DNA of 64,000 nucleotides from Chlorobiaceae bacterium (GCA_013335405.1 JAAXVR010000001.1:160200-224199), one strand, 5' to 3'. Positions 18,858-29,951 are shown, numbered from the stretch's first letter. Notes: a model not told the origin generated them from the sequence alone. Numbers and translations are program-made.

Positions 18858-19457
18858 ATGATTCGTATCGATGAACTTCTCAGGGCTTACCGTCTCGGCT
18901 ATTTCCCGATGGCAAACCCCGAAGACGGCAAAATTTACTGGTGTCAGCCGCATAAACGGGCGGTTTTTCCGCTCGAAAGCTATACCGCTTCCCGTCAGGT
19001 GAAGAGAGTCATCAGGGACAGGCAGTATACCGTCACCATCGACAAGGCTTTCGAAAAGGTGGTCGGGGAGTGTGCGGCGCCGAGGAAAAACGATTCCGGC
19101 ACATGGATTTCCGGCGAGATCGCCGAAGCGTATATCCTGCTCAACAGGATGGGAGTGGCCCACAGTTTCGAGAGCTGGCACGATGGGGAGCTTGCGGGGG
19201 GATTGTACGGTGTTTCGATAGGCGGGGCGTTTTTCGGAGAATCGATGTTTTTCCGCCGCTCCTATGCTTCTCAGGTGGCGTTCGACCGCCTTGTTTTTCA
19301 TCTCAGAAGCAGGGGCTACCTGCTCCTCGACGCCCAGATCATGAACCCCCACCTCGAAAAGCTCGGAGCTTTGGAGATCAGCCATGAAGAGTATATGCTT
19401 CAGCTCCACCGGGCAATGAAGAAAAAGATAGTTTTTCTCCAAGCAGGGGAAAAGTGA
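18858..19457 (+). CDS. aat: Leucyl/phenylalanyl-tRNA-protein transferase
   Basis: The 199-aa protein has the family start LLRAYRLGYFPMANP, the segment YWCQPHKRAVFPL, and the conserved GAFFGESMFFRRSYASQVAF followed by LLDAQIMNPHLEKLGA. Aat attaches leucine or phenylalanine from aminoacyl-tRNA to N-terminal Lys or Arg of proteins, marking them for ClpS-ClpAP degradation (N-degron pathway). It is slightly shorter than the E. coli enzyme (234 aa). It lies 15 nt behind the nitroreductase gene on the same strand. Confidence 0.94.
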   Translation: MIRIDELLRAYRLGYFPMANPEDGKIYWCQPHKRAVFPLESYTASRQVKRVIRDRQYTVTIDKAFEKVVGECAAPRKNDSGTWISGEIAEAYILLNRMGVAHSFESWHDGELAGGLYGVSIGGAFFGESMFFRRSYASQVAFDRLVFHLRSRGYLLLDAQIMNPHLEKLGALEISHEEYMLQLHRAMKKKIVFLQAGEK

Positions 19458-19538
19458 TACTTTCATCTAATCACGATTTTCATTTCCCTTCCCGCGGGAA
19501 GCATTTAACGATCATTGACTTTTAACAGGGGATTTTTT

Positions 19539-20840
19539 ATGTCGTCGAGGGATTTAACCGAAAACGAGCTGCAGACAAGAGTTATCATCTATTCAGGCAA
19601 GGGGGGGACGGGAAAGACCACGATTTCTTCCTGCACGGCTGTCGCACTGGCCAGGCAGAACAAAAAAGTTCTTATCATGTCATCGGACCCCGCCCATTCG
19701 CTGTCCGATGTTTTCAATATGAAGATCAGCCGTAACGAGCCCCAGAAAATCGAGCACAACCTCTACGGGCTCGAGGTCGACACTATTTACGAGCTGAAGA
19801 AGAACATGTCCGGGTTCCAGAAATTCGTTTCTTCTTCCTACAAGAACAAGGGGATAGATTCCGGCATGGCCACCGAATTGACAACCCAGCCCGGCCTCGA
19901 CGAGATTTTCGCGCTGAGCCGCCTGCTCGACGAAGCGCAGTCAGGCAAATGGGATACCGTCGTGCTCGATACATCCCCGACCGGCAACACCCTTCGTCTC
20001 CTTGCCTATCCCGAGATCATCATCGGCGGGAACATGGGAAAGCAGTTTTTCAAGCTCTACAAAAGCATGTCGTCAATAGCGAGACCGCTGAGCGGCAATT
20101 CCATCCCGGACGACGATTTTTTCAACGAGATCAACCTTCTGCTCAAGCAGATGGAAGATATCAACAAGTTCATCCTGAGTCCCGAGGTCACGTTCCGACT
20201 TGTCCTGAACCCGGAAAAACTTTCCATTCTGGAGACGAAGCGGGCCTATACCTTCGTGCATCTCTACGGCATCAACATAGACGGGATTGTCATCAACAAA
20301 ATCCTGCCGACCTCCAAAACCGTTGGCGAATACTTCGAGTTCTGGGCGGACCTTCACAGCCGCTACCTCATGGAGATCGACAATTCATTTTATCCAACCC
20401 CGGTTTTCCGCTGCCAGCTCCAGAGGACCGAACCGATCGGTCCGGACGCCCTTCACGATATAAGCCGGAAGGTGTTCGGCGAACAGCATCCCGACAAGAT
20501 TTTCTATACCGGCAAAAACTTCTGGATCGAGAGCAAGAAAAACGCTCTCACCGATGACCATCGTGAAATACTCTGCATCAAGATCCCCTTCCTCAAGGAC
20601 GTCGAGGAGGTTTCCGTCGAGCGAATGGGCACGGACATTGTCGTGACCATCGACCGGGCGCAGCGCATCATCACGCTTCCGAGGGCTCTGTACAGCCTCG
20701 AGATGGAGAAATACTACAGGGAGGACAACCTGCTCAGGGTAGTTTTCAAGGAGACTCCGTCCGATAAGGAGGACAGCGAACTGAGCGTGAACAAGAACAT
20801 GCTCGACAAGCTCCGCTCGATGAGAAAAATGAAGATTTAG
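19539..20840 (+). CDS. ArsA family ATPase (anion-transporting ATPase-like)
   Basis: From ATG 19539 (an in-frame TTG lies 24 nt upstream) the product has 433 residues. The deviant Walker A is SGKGGTGKTTISSC near residue 22, followed by SSDPAHSLSDVF and a DTSPTGNTLRLL switch region, as in ArsA/Get3 ATPases. The C-terminal 80 or so residues (IPFLKDVEEVSVERMGTD onward) look like the ArsA HSP20-like domain. Green sulfur bacteria carry several such ATPases and one is a known chlorosome-region candidate, but arsenite transport is not implied because no arsB or arsR is near. Probably a cytoplasmic dimeric ATPase in protein or membrane targeting. Confidence 0.88.
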   Translation: MSSRDLTENELQTRVIIYSGKGGTGKTTISSCTAVALARQNKKVLIMSSDPAHSLSDVFNMKISRNEPQKIEHNLYGLEVDTIYELKKNMSGFQKFVSSSYKNKGIDSGMATELTTQPGLDEIFALSRLLDEAQSGKWDTVVLDTSPTGNTLRLLAYPEIIIGGNMGKQFFKLYKSMSSIARPLSGNSIPDDDFFNEINLLLKQMEDINKFILSPEVTFRLVLNPEKLSILETKRAYTFVHLYGINIDGIVINKILPTSKTVGEYFEFWADLHSRYLMEIDNSFYPTPVFRCQLQRTEPIGPDALHDISRKVFGEQHPDKIFYTGKNFWIESKKNALTDDHREILCIKIPFLKDVEEVSVERMGTDIVVTIDRAQRIITLPRALYSLEMEKYYREDNLLRVVFKETPSDKEDSELSVNKNMLDKLRSMRKMKI

Positions 20841-20977
20841 CTTCACGGCACGTGACCGGGAGAAGAAAAATAGCAGGGAAACAGTTTAAGTTTTCGCGGC
20901 AATCTCGTATCTTCATTGTTTTAATTATTTGAAAAGGGTTTTTGCCCCCAGTTTCTGTTAAAGAATAAGCATATATC

Positions 20978-21859
20978 ATGTCCGAGAAAGCGCATTATGG
21001 TTTATTGAAAGGGAAAAAAGGCATTGTTTTCGGTCCTCTCGATGAAAGCAGTATCGGTTGGCAGATTGCCACGCATGCTTACAATGAAGGTGCCCGGATC
21101 GCCATATCCAATGTCGCGGCCGCCATGCGTTTCGGTAAAATCGATGAGCTTTCGGCATTATGCGGCAATGCTCCGGTAATCCAGTGCGATGCTTCGAAAA
21201 ATGAGGACGTTGACAGTTGTTTCCGGGAACTGAAAGAGACGCTGGGCGAGGTCGATTTTATTGTCCATTCGATAGGCATGTCGCAGAACATCCGCAAACA
21301 GTTGCCCTATGAAGATCTCAATTACGAGTGGTTCATGAGGACACTCGATGTTTCGGGCCTGTCGCTGCACCGTATTGTCTCATTAGCGCTCAAGAACGAA
21401 GTGATCAACGACGGCGCCAGCATCCTTGCGCTTTCCTATATAGCTTCACAGAGGAACTACTGGACCTACTCCGACATGGGCGACGCGAAATCGCTTCTCG
21501 AATCGATCGTTCGCAGCTACGGTCCGAGGCTTGCCAGGAGAGGCATTCGCATTAATTCCATTTCCCAGAGTCCTACGTACACAAAAGCCGGCAGCGGTAT
21601 ACCCGGTTTTGAAAAGATGTACGAATACAGCGATCTCATGTCACCACTTGGAAACGCTTCCGCCGAGGAGTGTGCCGAATATGCAATAACGCTTCTGAGC
21701 GATCTTACCAGGAAGGTGACCATGCAGAACCTTTTCCACGACGGCGGGTACAGTTGCATGGGCGCTACCATTCCCATGATCAAGCTTGCCCACGAGGTGT
21801 TGACTGACAAGGAGCTGGCAGCAAGGGTAGGTCTCGACGAATTTTATTCCTCCAGGTAA
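20978..21859 (+). CDS. fabI: Enoyl-[acyl-carrier-protein] reductase (NADH) FabI
   Basis: The 293-aa short-chain dehydrogenase-fold protein has GPLDESSIGWQIATHAYNEG as cofactor-binding start, the IVHSIGMS segment, and the catalytic pair Y-x6-K in TYSDMGDAKSLLES. It performs the last reduction of fatty-acid elongation. No Shine-Dalgarno precedes its ATG (20978), as for many genes in this window. It is a single plus-strand gene 137 nt behind the ArsA-like gene. Confidence 0.93.
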   Translation: MSEKAHYGLLKGKKGIVFGPLDESSIGWQIATHAYNEGARIAISNVAAAMRFGKIDELSALCGNAPVIQCDASKNEDVDSCFRELKETLGEVDFIVHSIGMSQNIRKQLPYEDLNYEWFMRTLDVSGLSLHRIVSLALKNEVINDGASILALSYIASQRNYWTYSDMGDAKSLLESIVRSYGPRLARRGIRINSISQSPTYTKAGSGIPGFEKMYEYSDLMSPLGNASAEECAEYAITLLSDLTRKVTMQNLFHDGGYSCMGATIPMIKLAHEVLTDKELAARVGLDEFYSSR

Positions 21860-21898
21860 ACGCCAGAGGAACCGGAGTTGTAGCAGGTTTCCCTGTTA

Positions 21899-22150
21899 TT
21901 ACGCGACATTTGCACCGGCAGAAGCCCGGAAAATATCCGGTTTGCAACTTTCCCTGTCCGCCTCCAAGGCAGGAAAGGGGATATCGGACGTACGCATCTT
22001 TATCCCTGCCTGGCTGTAATCAGCTGCAAACCGGGCAATATCTATCTTTTCTTTAGTATAAAGCTGCGGCCAGTCCGCAGGGCTTTGACCGTTTGCTGTT
22101 GTCCGGATGACTGAATCCGGGCCGGGCTTCTTTTTTATGCCGTCAGCCAT
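21899..22150 (-). CDS. Small hypothetical protein (83 aa)
   Basis: A minus-strand frame of 83 codons from ATG 22150. The sequence is polar with a possible helical centre (KEKIDIARFAADYSQAG) and has no motif that I recognise; a distant likeness to small anti-sigma (FlgM-like) proteins was considered but not supported. An AAAGGAAA stretch lies about 15 nt before the start. It fills most of the 362-nt gap between fabI and idh on the opposite strand. It may be a real small gene or a chance frame. Confidence 0.4.
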   Translation of the reverse strand: MADGIKKKPGPDSVIRTTANGQSPADWPQLYTKEKIDIARFAADYSQAGIKMRTSDIPFPALEADRESCKPDIFRASAGANVA

Positions 22151-22191
22151 GCTGACATGGTTTTCCTTTATACCCTTTCAGATGGATCTGA

Positions 22192-24447
<2,256 letters not shown>

Positions 24448-24472
24448 GCAGTATCAGCCAACTTGAAGCACC

Positions 24473-24514
24473 AGAAGAGGCCGTCCCGGAAGTAAAACCG
24501 GTACGGCCTCTTCT
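24473..24514. terminator. Bidirectional terminator between idh and the L,D-transpeptidase gene
   Basis: A perfect 12-bp stem, AGAAGAGGCCGT (24473-24484) with ACGGCCTCTTCT (24503-24514), loop 18 nt with an inner CCGG/CCGG pairing. It sits between two convergent genes whose ends are at 24447 and 24520. The T run is weak on both sides. Confidence 0.75.
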
Positions 24515-24519
24515 GCTTT

Positions 24520-25209
24520 CTACCTGTTCGCCCGAATGGCTGCAGTATCGGCCCAGGCGAAGATGAAGGCTCCCGCAGCAAACTTCGCCGTGACTTCATC
24601 GATCTCCGAAAGGGATACGACGAAGCACCCGTTGCTTCTGCCTGTCATCGGGCCATTGAGCGTAACGAGATTGAGCAGGATGTAGGCCGGGGAAATGTAC
24701 TTTGCGGAGTGCAGTACAATGTCACGGACGTAAGCGCTGTCGTTCACTGCCGGCTCTAGCCCTTCAAGTCGCATTGCTTTTCCGTGATCACCGTAATACG
24801 TTTCCAGAACCTTGTAAAGCCCCAGGCTGCTCATGTTCGACTGTGGAATGTTGGAGAACGCAACAGGGTAGAGCATGCCGGTTTTTCGCCCGTGCGAGAC
24901 CCTGTAGAATGTGCGGTATCCACTCTGCAGATCGATGAGAGCCATACGTTCGACATAGGAGGGTTTCGAATAATCCACGACGGCAAGGATGCGGGGATTT
25001 TCGTCGGGATGCATACCGCGGTAGCGGTGGAGAGCCGCGAATGCCTGTCTGAAAGCCTCGGTGGAAATTCTTTCGGGTGGCTGAAGAAGGGTGCTTCCGG
25101 AGAACAGGAGGGCCAGAGCAAGCACTGCTGCAGCGATGATTTTGATTGTCAGCCGTTTGTCAGCTCCACGTCTCTCCATCTCTTGCAAATGTTCACCGGT
25201 TTTTGACAC
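24520..25209 (-). CDS. Murein L,D-transpeptidase catalytic-domain protein (YkuD_2-like)
   Basis: The 229-aa product has one N-terminal membrane segment (about 23-43, KIIAAAVLALALLFSGS) and a periplasmic domain that ends with the catalytic motif GPMTGRSNGCFVVS (SxGC with the active Cys). The segments LGLYKVLETYYGDHGKAMRLEGLE and LHSAKYISPAYIL match the murein L,D-transpeptidase catalytic family. It would cross-link or modify peptidoglycan or anchor proteins to it. It converges on idh and shares the terminator at 24473-24514. The family is assigned from motifs. Confidence 0.8.
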   Translation of the reverse strand: MSKTGEHLQEMERRGADKRLTIKIIAAAVLALALLFSGSTLLQPPERISTEAFRQAFAALHRYRGMHPDENPRILAVVDYSKPSYVERMALIDLQSGYRTFYRVSHGRKTGMLYPVAFSNIPQSNMSSLGLYKVLETYYGDHGKAMRLEGLEPAVNDSAYVRDIVLHSAKYISPAYILLNLVTLNGPMTGRSNGCFVVSLSEIDEVTAKFAAGAFIFAWADTAAIRANR

Positions 25210-25939
25210 GGATCAACCCTGTAAAAAGAATACGGATAATTACGGGATTTTGTTTTGCCGGCGTCCTGATAATGCCTTCGAACCGATGTTTTTTGAACGT
25301 GTTTCGATGCCAATCTGATCAATTCAAGGAGGGTAAGAGAGCGATGTTTCGTGACCGCTCACGTTCGGCAACTGCCGCCTTGTCTCCCTGCACGGTTATG
25401 AGCAGAAGTACCGGGATTTTTTTGAAACGCTTCCTGTCCGTTTTGTCAGAAGGCCGTGCAGAAAAAGTATCCTTCAGGACAGCCTTCTGCCACCCATGAT
25501 GCTTCTGCTGGCGGAAACGCTGTTGCGGTTCCGTCATCACCTGAATTTCAGCACAATAATTCCGGTCTGCAACCCGTGGTTGCTGAATTGCTTTTACAGC
25601 AGCAAGCGCTTCGAGGAAGTCATCTCTTTCGATCAATGCTGCAGTATCGTTTATCGTATCCCTTCTTCAGGATGGTAATTCATAACCTTGACTGTTTTAT
25701 CCGTTTCATCCGATTATAAATCGAATCGGATATGCTCAGAAAAAGTTTTATCGATTGTAAATCTTTTGTGAACAATTATTCGGGCAGAATCTTGCACGGA
25801 GGCTGTAAATTAATGCTAACTGATTGATTTGCTTGATGTTGGGAAGTGTCTTCCGATTGTTAACAAAATTGATACAAAACATTGCGGTATATTCGTATCG
25901 AATACTATGAAAGGAATCGATCAATAAACTATTTGTGAT
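25210..25939. other. 730-nt accessory intergenic region without a convincing gene
   Basis: G+C falls here from core level to strongly AT-rich by about 25.7 kb. Frames exist on both strands (minus 25319-25636, plus 25456-25719) but neither has a recognisable domain, a good ribosome-binding site or neighbour support. An 8-bp inverted repeat, ATCCGATT (25708-25715) with AATCGGAT (25724-25731), is visible. It may be decayed sequence. Confidence 0.4.
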
Positions 25940-26239
25940 ATGAGATACAAAGCTTTGAAATATGGTGAATATTTTGCCGGTACGATTATTTCATACAAGC
26001 AGAAAAGAGGATTGTTTGTTATTTTTAAAGAATGTATTGATCTGGAAAATTATGAATGGAGTGTAAAGCTGGAAACAGATTCCGGAATAATGCCGGGATC
26101 TATTCTGGAATTCGAAGATGGTGTTTTATGTGAAATTGTAAAAAAGAGAAGTTCCGTTTACTATTTGAGGTTTCTGAAAAAAGAGTCGGATAAAAGCAGC
26201 ATATGGATAGCGAAAAATATAATGGCAAGCTCCAATTGA
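25940..26239 (+). CDS. Small hypothetical protein (99 aa), AT-rich
   Basis: The 99-aa frame encodes a basic, probably beta-rich protein with the central segment MPGSILEFEDGVLCEIVKKR. It has a faint resemblance to the OB-like strand pattern of QueA-type tRNA enzymes, but this is too weak for naming. The region is strongly AT-rich compared with the core genes, which suggests recent acquisition. It precedes another small frame and a short RadC gene on the same strand. No Shine-Dalgarno is clear. Confidence 0.5.
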   Translation: MRYKALKYGEYFAGTIISYKQKRGLFVIFKECIDLENYEWSVKLETDSGIMPGSILEFEDGVLCEIVKKRSSVYYLRFLKKESDKSSIWIAKNIMASSN

Positions 26240-26284
26240 ACGGAATGCCTCTGAATTTCTGCAGATTGATCAAGTAATCAGGTA

Positions 26285-26533
26285 ATGATATTTCTGAATG
26301 AGAACGTTGGCGGCGACTATATCGAGGTCATAAGGATGAGGGTTTTGAAGGATATCTGGGATGCGAAAAAAATTGGTCGGAAGCCGAAGTCGATCGTTGC
26401 CTCTCCGAATAACTACCACCTTTGTTTAATAGCTTTTATGCATCAGGTGACGATTTCCGAAAAAGGGGTCGAGTTGCTGGGGGTGCCTTTTATTGTCGAT
26501 CATGGTATTACTGATATTCAGGTGCATTTCTGA
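26285..26533 (+). CDS. Small hypothetical protein (82 aa), AT-rich
   Basis: An 82-aa frame 45 nt behind the previous small gene. The C-terminal part (ELLGVPFIVDHGITDIQVHF) is hydrophobic and compositionally plausible for a folded protein, but I recognise no family. It could be a real accessory gene in the AT-rich patch before radC. Confidence 0.4.
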   Translation: MIFLNENVGGDYIEVIRMRVLKDIWDAKKIGRKPKSIVASPNNYHLCLIAFMHQVTISEKGVELLGVPFIVDHGITDIQVHF

Positions 26534-26921
26534 CGATAAATCCTGTAAAAATACCGGATTTCTTTTCTCCCGGCAATTCCTTTCGGAAGAAAAACGCGCT
26601 CCGATAGACGTCGCTTTAAAAAAAACATTTTCCCCCCTGAATTGTTTGTTTGGACAGTATCTCGGATCTTTTATGTATACGTATATATATAAACCGGAGG
26701 ATCATTCGGTTTAACGATAATAAATCATGATAGAGTATATCGTGTTTGTTTCGTTTCCGGTGTTATGATGTAAAAGGATGGAAAGGTTATATTTTTATAG
26801 CACACTCCGGAATGCCCCTTTGTGATATGATCGAACATTTTGGTGAGATAATTTTTATTCTGATCGTACATAAATATATCTGCATGAAATGAATATTGGA
26901 TAACTATTCCTCTTTTCAGCC
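26534..26921. other. AT-rich intergenic region upstream of radC
   Basis: 388 bases of AT-rich sequence. A 73-codon frame (26493-26714) overlaps the previous gene in another phase and looks like chance. No RNA gene or terminator is apparent. Confidence 0.4.
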
Positions 26922-27416
26922 ATGAAATCTCCTGATACCCTTCCGCTTTTCACTATCGAGGAACAGCATATCGTTATTCCTCGCTACTCGATAAGACTGG
27001 TCAGGGAAACAGAGGTTTATTACGGCAGAAGGAGAATCAAAAGTCCGGAAATGATCTGTGAGCTCTTCATGACGATAGGATTGCATGAAAAAGCAGGAGA
27101 AGAGTTTCATTCGGTGTATCTGAATACCAAAAATGAAATTATCGGTATGGAGATGATCAGCAAGGGAACCCTGAATGCTTCGCTGGTCCATCCGAGGGAG
27201 GTTTTCAAAGGGGCGTTGCTTGCAAATGCGAATGCGCTGATTCTTGTACACAATCATCCATCCGGACACGCAGAACCTGGAGACGCGGACAGGATGGTGA
27301 CGGAAAAGCTCGTGGAAGCCGGAAAGATACTGGATGTCAAAATCCTGGACCATGTCATTATCGCAAGCCGATCCTGTTACTTCAGCTTTTTCGAACACGC
27401 CCTTCTGAATTCGTGA
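26922..27416 (+). CDS. Short RadC/JAB-domain protein
   Basis: The 164-aa protein carries the RadC-type MPN(+)/JAB domain: EEFHSVYLNTKNEIIG, SKGTLNASLVHPREVFKGALL and the JAMM metal motif HNHPSGHAEPGDAD. The usual Ser of the JAMM pattern (HxHx7SxxD) is replaced by Gly, so metal-dependent activity is uncertain. It lacks the N-terminal helix-hairpin-helix part of full-length RadC (about 225 aa), as is common for copies in accessory regions. The true role of RadC-like proteins is not settled. It converges on the oxidoreductase gene 52 nt away. Confidence 0.85.
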   Translation: MKSPDTLPLFTIEEQHIVIPRYSIRLVRETEVYYGRRRIKSPEMICELFMTIGLHEKAGEEFHSVYLNTKNEIIGMEMISKGTLNASLVHPREVFKGALLANANALILVHNHPSGHAEPGDADRMVTEKLVEAGKILDVKILDHVIIASRSCYFSFFEHALLNS

Positions 27417-27468
27417 CCTTTCCGGAAAGGCATCATGCGTTATGTTCAATCCCAGTAAAGCCGGATTG

Positions 27469-28053
27469 TTATTTCCCGATTCGGCCGAGTGCAGAGGCTT
27501 CATCGAGCCATTTTCTGCGCTGTCCGGTGTTCGAAGTCCTGATGGGGCCGAACTCGGAAATACGGACAGGATGTATGCCGCAGAAGTTCAGGATCGTGCG
27601 CTTCATCTGGTTGTGGCCGGGCATGCGGTACACAAGACGGTAATACCAGGGCGGGGTGTCCATCGTCACAAGCAGGCGGGCTGAACGGTTCGAAAGTAGA
27701 CGCTGCCATGAAACCGATTTCGCTCCGTCAAACCTGAACGCGAAACCGGGCAGGAAGAGTCGGTCGAAAAATCCTTTCAGGAGGGCAGGCGGCGCACCCC
27801 ACCAGACAGGGTAGGCGAAAACGATATGGTCCGCCTGAACGACGGCCTCCTTTGCTTCGAGCAAGTCGGGTTCAAGCGGCTGGATTTCACGGTATCCCTT
27901 GTGAAGCACCGGATCGAACCGGAGCCTGCCGAGATCGATTCGCTTCACCTGGCGGCCGGAGACTTTCGCTCCTGATTCGTATGCCGATGCTATGGCTCCG
28001 CAGAAACTTTCGCTGTCTGGATGGCCGAGTATGATCAGAATGTTTTTGTTCAT
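27469..28053 (-). CDS. NAD(P)H-dependent oxidoreductase, flavodoxin-like fold
   Basis: The 194-aa protein begins ILIILGHPDSESFCGAIA, followed by AYPVWWGAPPALLKGFFDR (residues about 78-96), the classic pattern of the flavodoxin-fold quinone reductase family (KefF, MdaB, NQO-like). It uses FMN or FAD to reduce quinones or similar compounds by two electrons. It is a single gene on the minus strand. A truncated copy of the end of a related gene is found at 29997-30096. Confidence 0.87.
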   Translation of the reverse strand: MNKNILIILGHPDSESFCGAIASAYESGAKVSGRQVKRIDLGRLRFDPVLHKGYREIQPLEPDLLEAKEAVVQADHIVFAYPVWWGAPPALLKGFFDRLFLPGFAFRFDGAKSVSWQRLLSNRSARLLVTMDTPPWYYRLVYRMPGHNQMKRTILNFCGIHPVRISEFGPIRTSNTGQRRKWLDEASALGRIGK

Positions 28054-28335
28054 GACCGGAACGGGATCAAGTTACCTGAAGAACCTTTTTTGGCCGGGTA
28101 CAACCGAAAAAATAATTTCTGCCTGCAGTATATGGAAAAGGCGTGTATCCGAAATGTGACATTTCGTTCTCGCGGCCATTAAGTATGAAGAGATGTGCAG
28201 CGGTTATCATATCTTTAAAGTTGTACAGTCTTTTCGCTCAGTCTTCAGGGAAAATATAACCATCTTAAGCATGTAAGTTCCCTGTGTTTTTTATCGCATC
28301 TTTACAAAAATGGATAACAGGCCGAGAGCTTTCTT

Positions 28336-28674
28336 ATGATGCACATTAAAATATTGGGGACTGCCGGTGCTGAAAGCACCCGCTTTGCCGATATGGTCAA
28401 TTCGGTCACGGCTACCGCCGGGGTCGAAGCCGTGATTGAAAAAATCGAGGATTACCGGGAAATTGTCAGGTATGGAGTAATGTCCATGCCTGCATTGATT
28501 CTCGATGGACAGGTTCTCTGCAGGGGGCGGGTTCCTTCACTTGAAGAGATCTGCGGAATGCTGAAAGTGAATTTACCGCGCAAGTTTTTTGAGGCTCCTT
28601 CTGTCAGGACCGAAAACGATGATGAGCCTTTTTCAGCCAAGGCAAGGCCTTTTTCCAGAGCGATCAGGAAATGA
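28336..28674 (+). CDS. Thioredoxin-fold (redox-active-disulfide-2-like) protein lacking CXXC
   Basis: The 112-aa product matches the small thioredoxin_3 family: MHIKILGT at the start, alternating strand and helix, the cis-Pro loop VMSMPALILDGQVL, and SLEEICGML at the end of the domain. In the family the first loop carries CxxC (as in GCxxC); here the same place reads AGAESTR (residues about 10-16), with neither cysteine. So it cannot work as an ordinary dithiol oxidoreductase. A 30-residue charged tail follows the domain. Neighbouring genes do not indicate the function. Confidence 0.7.
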   Translation: MMHIKILGTAGAESTRFADMVNSVTATAGVEAVIEKIEDYREIVRYGVMSMPALILDGQVLCRGRVPSLEEICGMLKVNLPRKFFEAPSVRTENDDEPFSAKARPFSRAIRK

Positions 28675-29047
28675 CCGCCCGGCCATTGCTTCATCACGGC
28701 AAAGCCCTTTTCCTCTCCGTACTATTTCGTGGAACTTCTGCATAAGCATGAACAGGAACCCGGTCTCAACGAATGGCGCCAGCCAGTAATCAGCTGCCAT
28801 TCCCTTTATCGGAGTTGACTTTACCAGGCCATGCCTTGCCTGACCTACGTTTTCAACGGTTGTTATAACGGATTGCAACGATCTGAGCACCACGGCTTTT
28901 CTGAATGTTTTTTTATCCCTGAAAGCATCTTTCTGCGAATGAAGCGGCGTTGAATTAATTTGAACGATATGCGGTTCAGTAATTTTGTGGCGACGCAAGC
29001 GTTCAATGACTCCAAACAACATAAACGGTCGAGCAAGGGAGGTTCGT
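28675..29047. other. Intergenic region before the DUF4332 gene
   Basis: 373 bases. A minus-strand frame spanning 28633-29076 overlaps both neighbours and has no recognisable domain, so I do not call it. A consensus ribosome-binding site GGGAGG occurs at the right end, immediately before the next gene. Confidence 0.4.
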
Positions 29048-29452
29048 ATGTCGAAAATATCCGAGATTGAAGGCATAGGTGAACGTTATGCGGTGAAATT
29101 GCAGGGCACCGGTATAGGCACAGTCGAATCGCTTCTCGAGCAAGGGGCATCGCCTGCGGGAAGTAAAGCTGTTGCTGAATCGACAGGCATCAGCGAAGCA
29201 CTTCTTCTGAAGTGGGTAAACCACGCAGACCTTTTTCGCCTGAAAGGCATAGGCGGCGAGTACGCTGAACTGCTTGAAGCGGCCGGCGTCGATACCGTTC
29301 CAGAACTTGCCCGGAGGAGCGCGGCCAATCTGCATGGCAAGATGACGGAAATCAATGCATCCGGAAATCTTGTCAGGAGAATGCCGACCGAAACGGAAGT
29401 CGACGGCTGGATAACACAGGCAAAGTCGCTCGGAAAAAAGGTCTCGCATTGA
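29048..29452 (+). CDS. DUF4332 helix-hairpin-helix protein
   Basis: From ATG 29048, preceded by GGGAGG at ideal spacing, the product has 134 residues. Two repeats with the pattern IEGIGERYAVKLQGTGIGTV and LKGIGGEYAELLEAAGVDTV are typical of the helix-hairpin-helix DUF4332 family, which resembles DNA-binding HhH units of DNA ligase and polymerases. A DNA-binding role is inferred from this. The YidB-like gene follows 29 nt later on the same strand with its own AAGGAG site; the pair may be cotranscribed. Confidence 0.8.
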   Translation: MSKISEIEGIGERYAVKLQGTGIGTVESLLEQGASPAGSKAVAESTGISEALLLKWVNHADLFRLKGIGGEYAELLEAAGVDTVPELARRSAANLHGKMTEINASGNLVRRMPTETEVDGWITQAKSLGKKVSH

Positions 29453-29481
29453 ACACTAAACCCATAACAAGGAGATGAACG

Positions 29482-29913
29482 ATGGATTTGACCAGAATAC
29501 TCCAGCTTGGCGCATCGGTTATCCAGCAGAACAGCGATCAGGCTACAACAGGGATAGCAACGGACCAGCTGGTCTCGGCGCTGCAGAATGTCCTGGGTAG
29601 CCAGGGGGGCGGTTTCGACCTCGGATCACTGGTAGGCAGGCTGCAGGAAGGCGGACTTGGCAACCTGGCGGCTTCATGGCTTGGTACAGGGGCGAATGCC
29701 GCAATTTCACCCGACGATGTCGCCAGCTTTCTCGGTTCCGGAAAAATCCGGGAGTTTGCCTCACAGCTCGGAATTTCAACGCAGAGCGCTCAAGCAGCGA
29801 TAGCGGACGCCCTGCCCGAGATGATCGACAAGGCAAGTCCGGGCGGGGCTCTTCTCGAAAACCTGGCCGGAAACCTCGGAGGGTTCGGGGATATCGTGGG
29901 CAAGCTTTTCTGA
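29482..29913 (+). CDS. YidB/DUF937-like protein
   Basis: The 143-aa protein is Gly-, Ala- and Ser-rich with a LGSLVGRLQEGGLGNLAASWLGTG core and the segment ISPDDVASFLGSGKIREFASQLG, the pattern of the YidB/DUF937 family. The function of the family is unknown. It has a strong AAGGAG ribosome-binding site at the start and a strong terminator 38 nt behind the stop codon. Together with the DUF4332 gene it looks like a two-gene unit, perhaps stress related. Confidence 0.78.
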   Translation: MDLTRILQLGASVIQQNSDQATTGIATDQLVSALQNVLGSQGGGFDLGSLVGRLQEGGLGNLAASWLGTGANAAISPDDVASFLGSGKIREFASQLGISTQSAQAAIADALPEMIDKASPGGALLENLAGNLGGFGDIVGKLF

Positions 29914-29951
29914 GAGGCAGCCGCGATCGGATGCCGTGTCATCAGAGGTAA

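Noticed and set aside
19539..20840. Arsenite efflux ATPase ArsA
   Set aside because: The ATPase fold fits, but no arsB, arsC or arsR is near and the lineage has several such ATPases of other function.
25319..25636. Minus-strand frame of 105 codons
   Set aside because: No domain, no ribosome-binding site, and overlapped by an equally unconvincing plus-strand frame; composition is that of decaying sequence.
28633..29076. Minus-strand frame of 147 codons
   Set aside because: Overlaps the ends of the thioredoxin-like gene and the DUF4332 gene, which both have better support, and has no recognisable domain.
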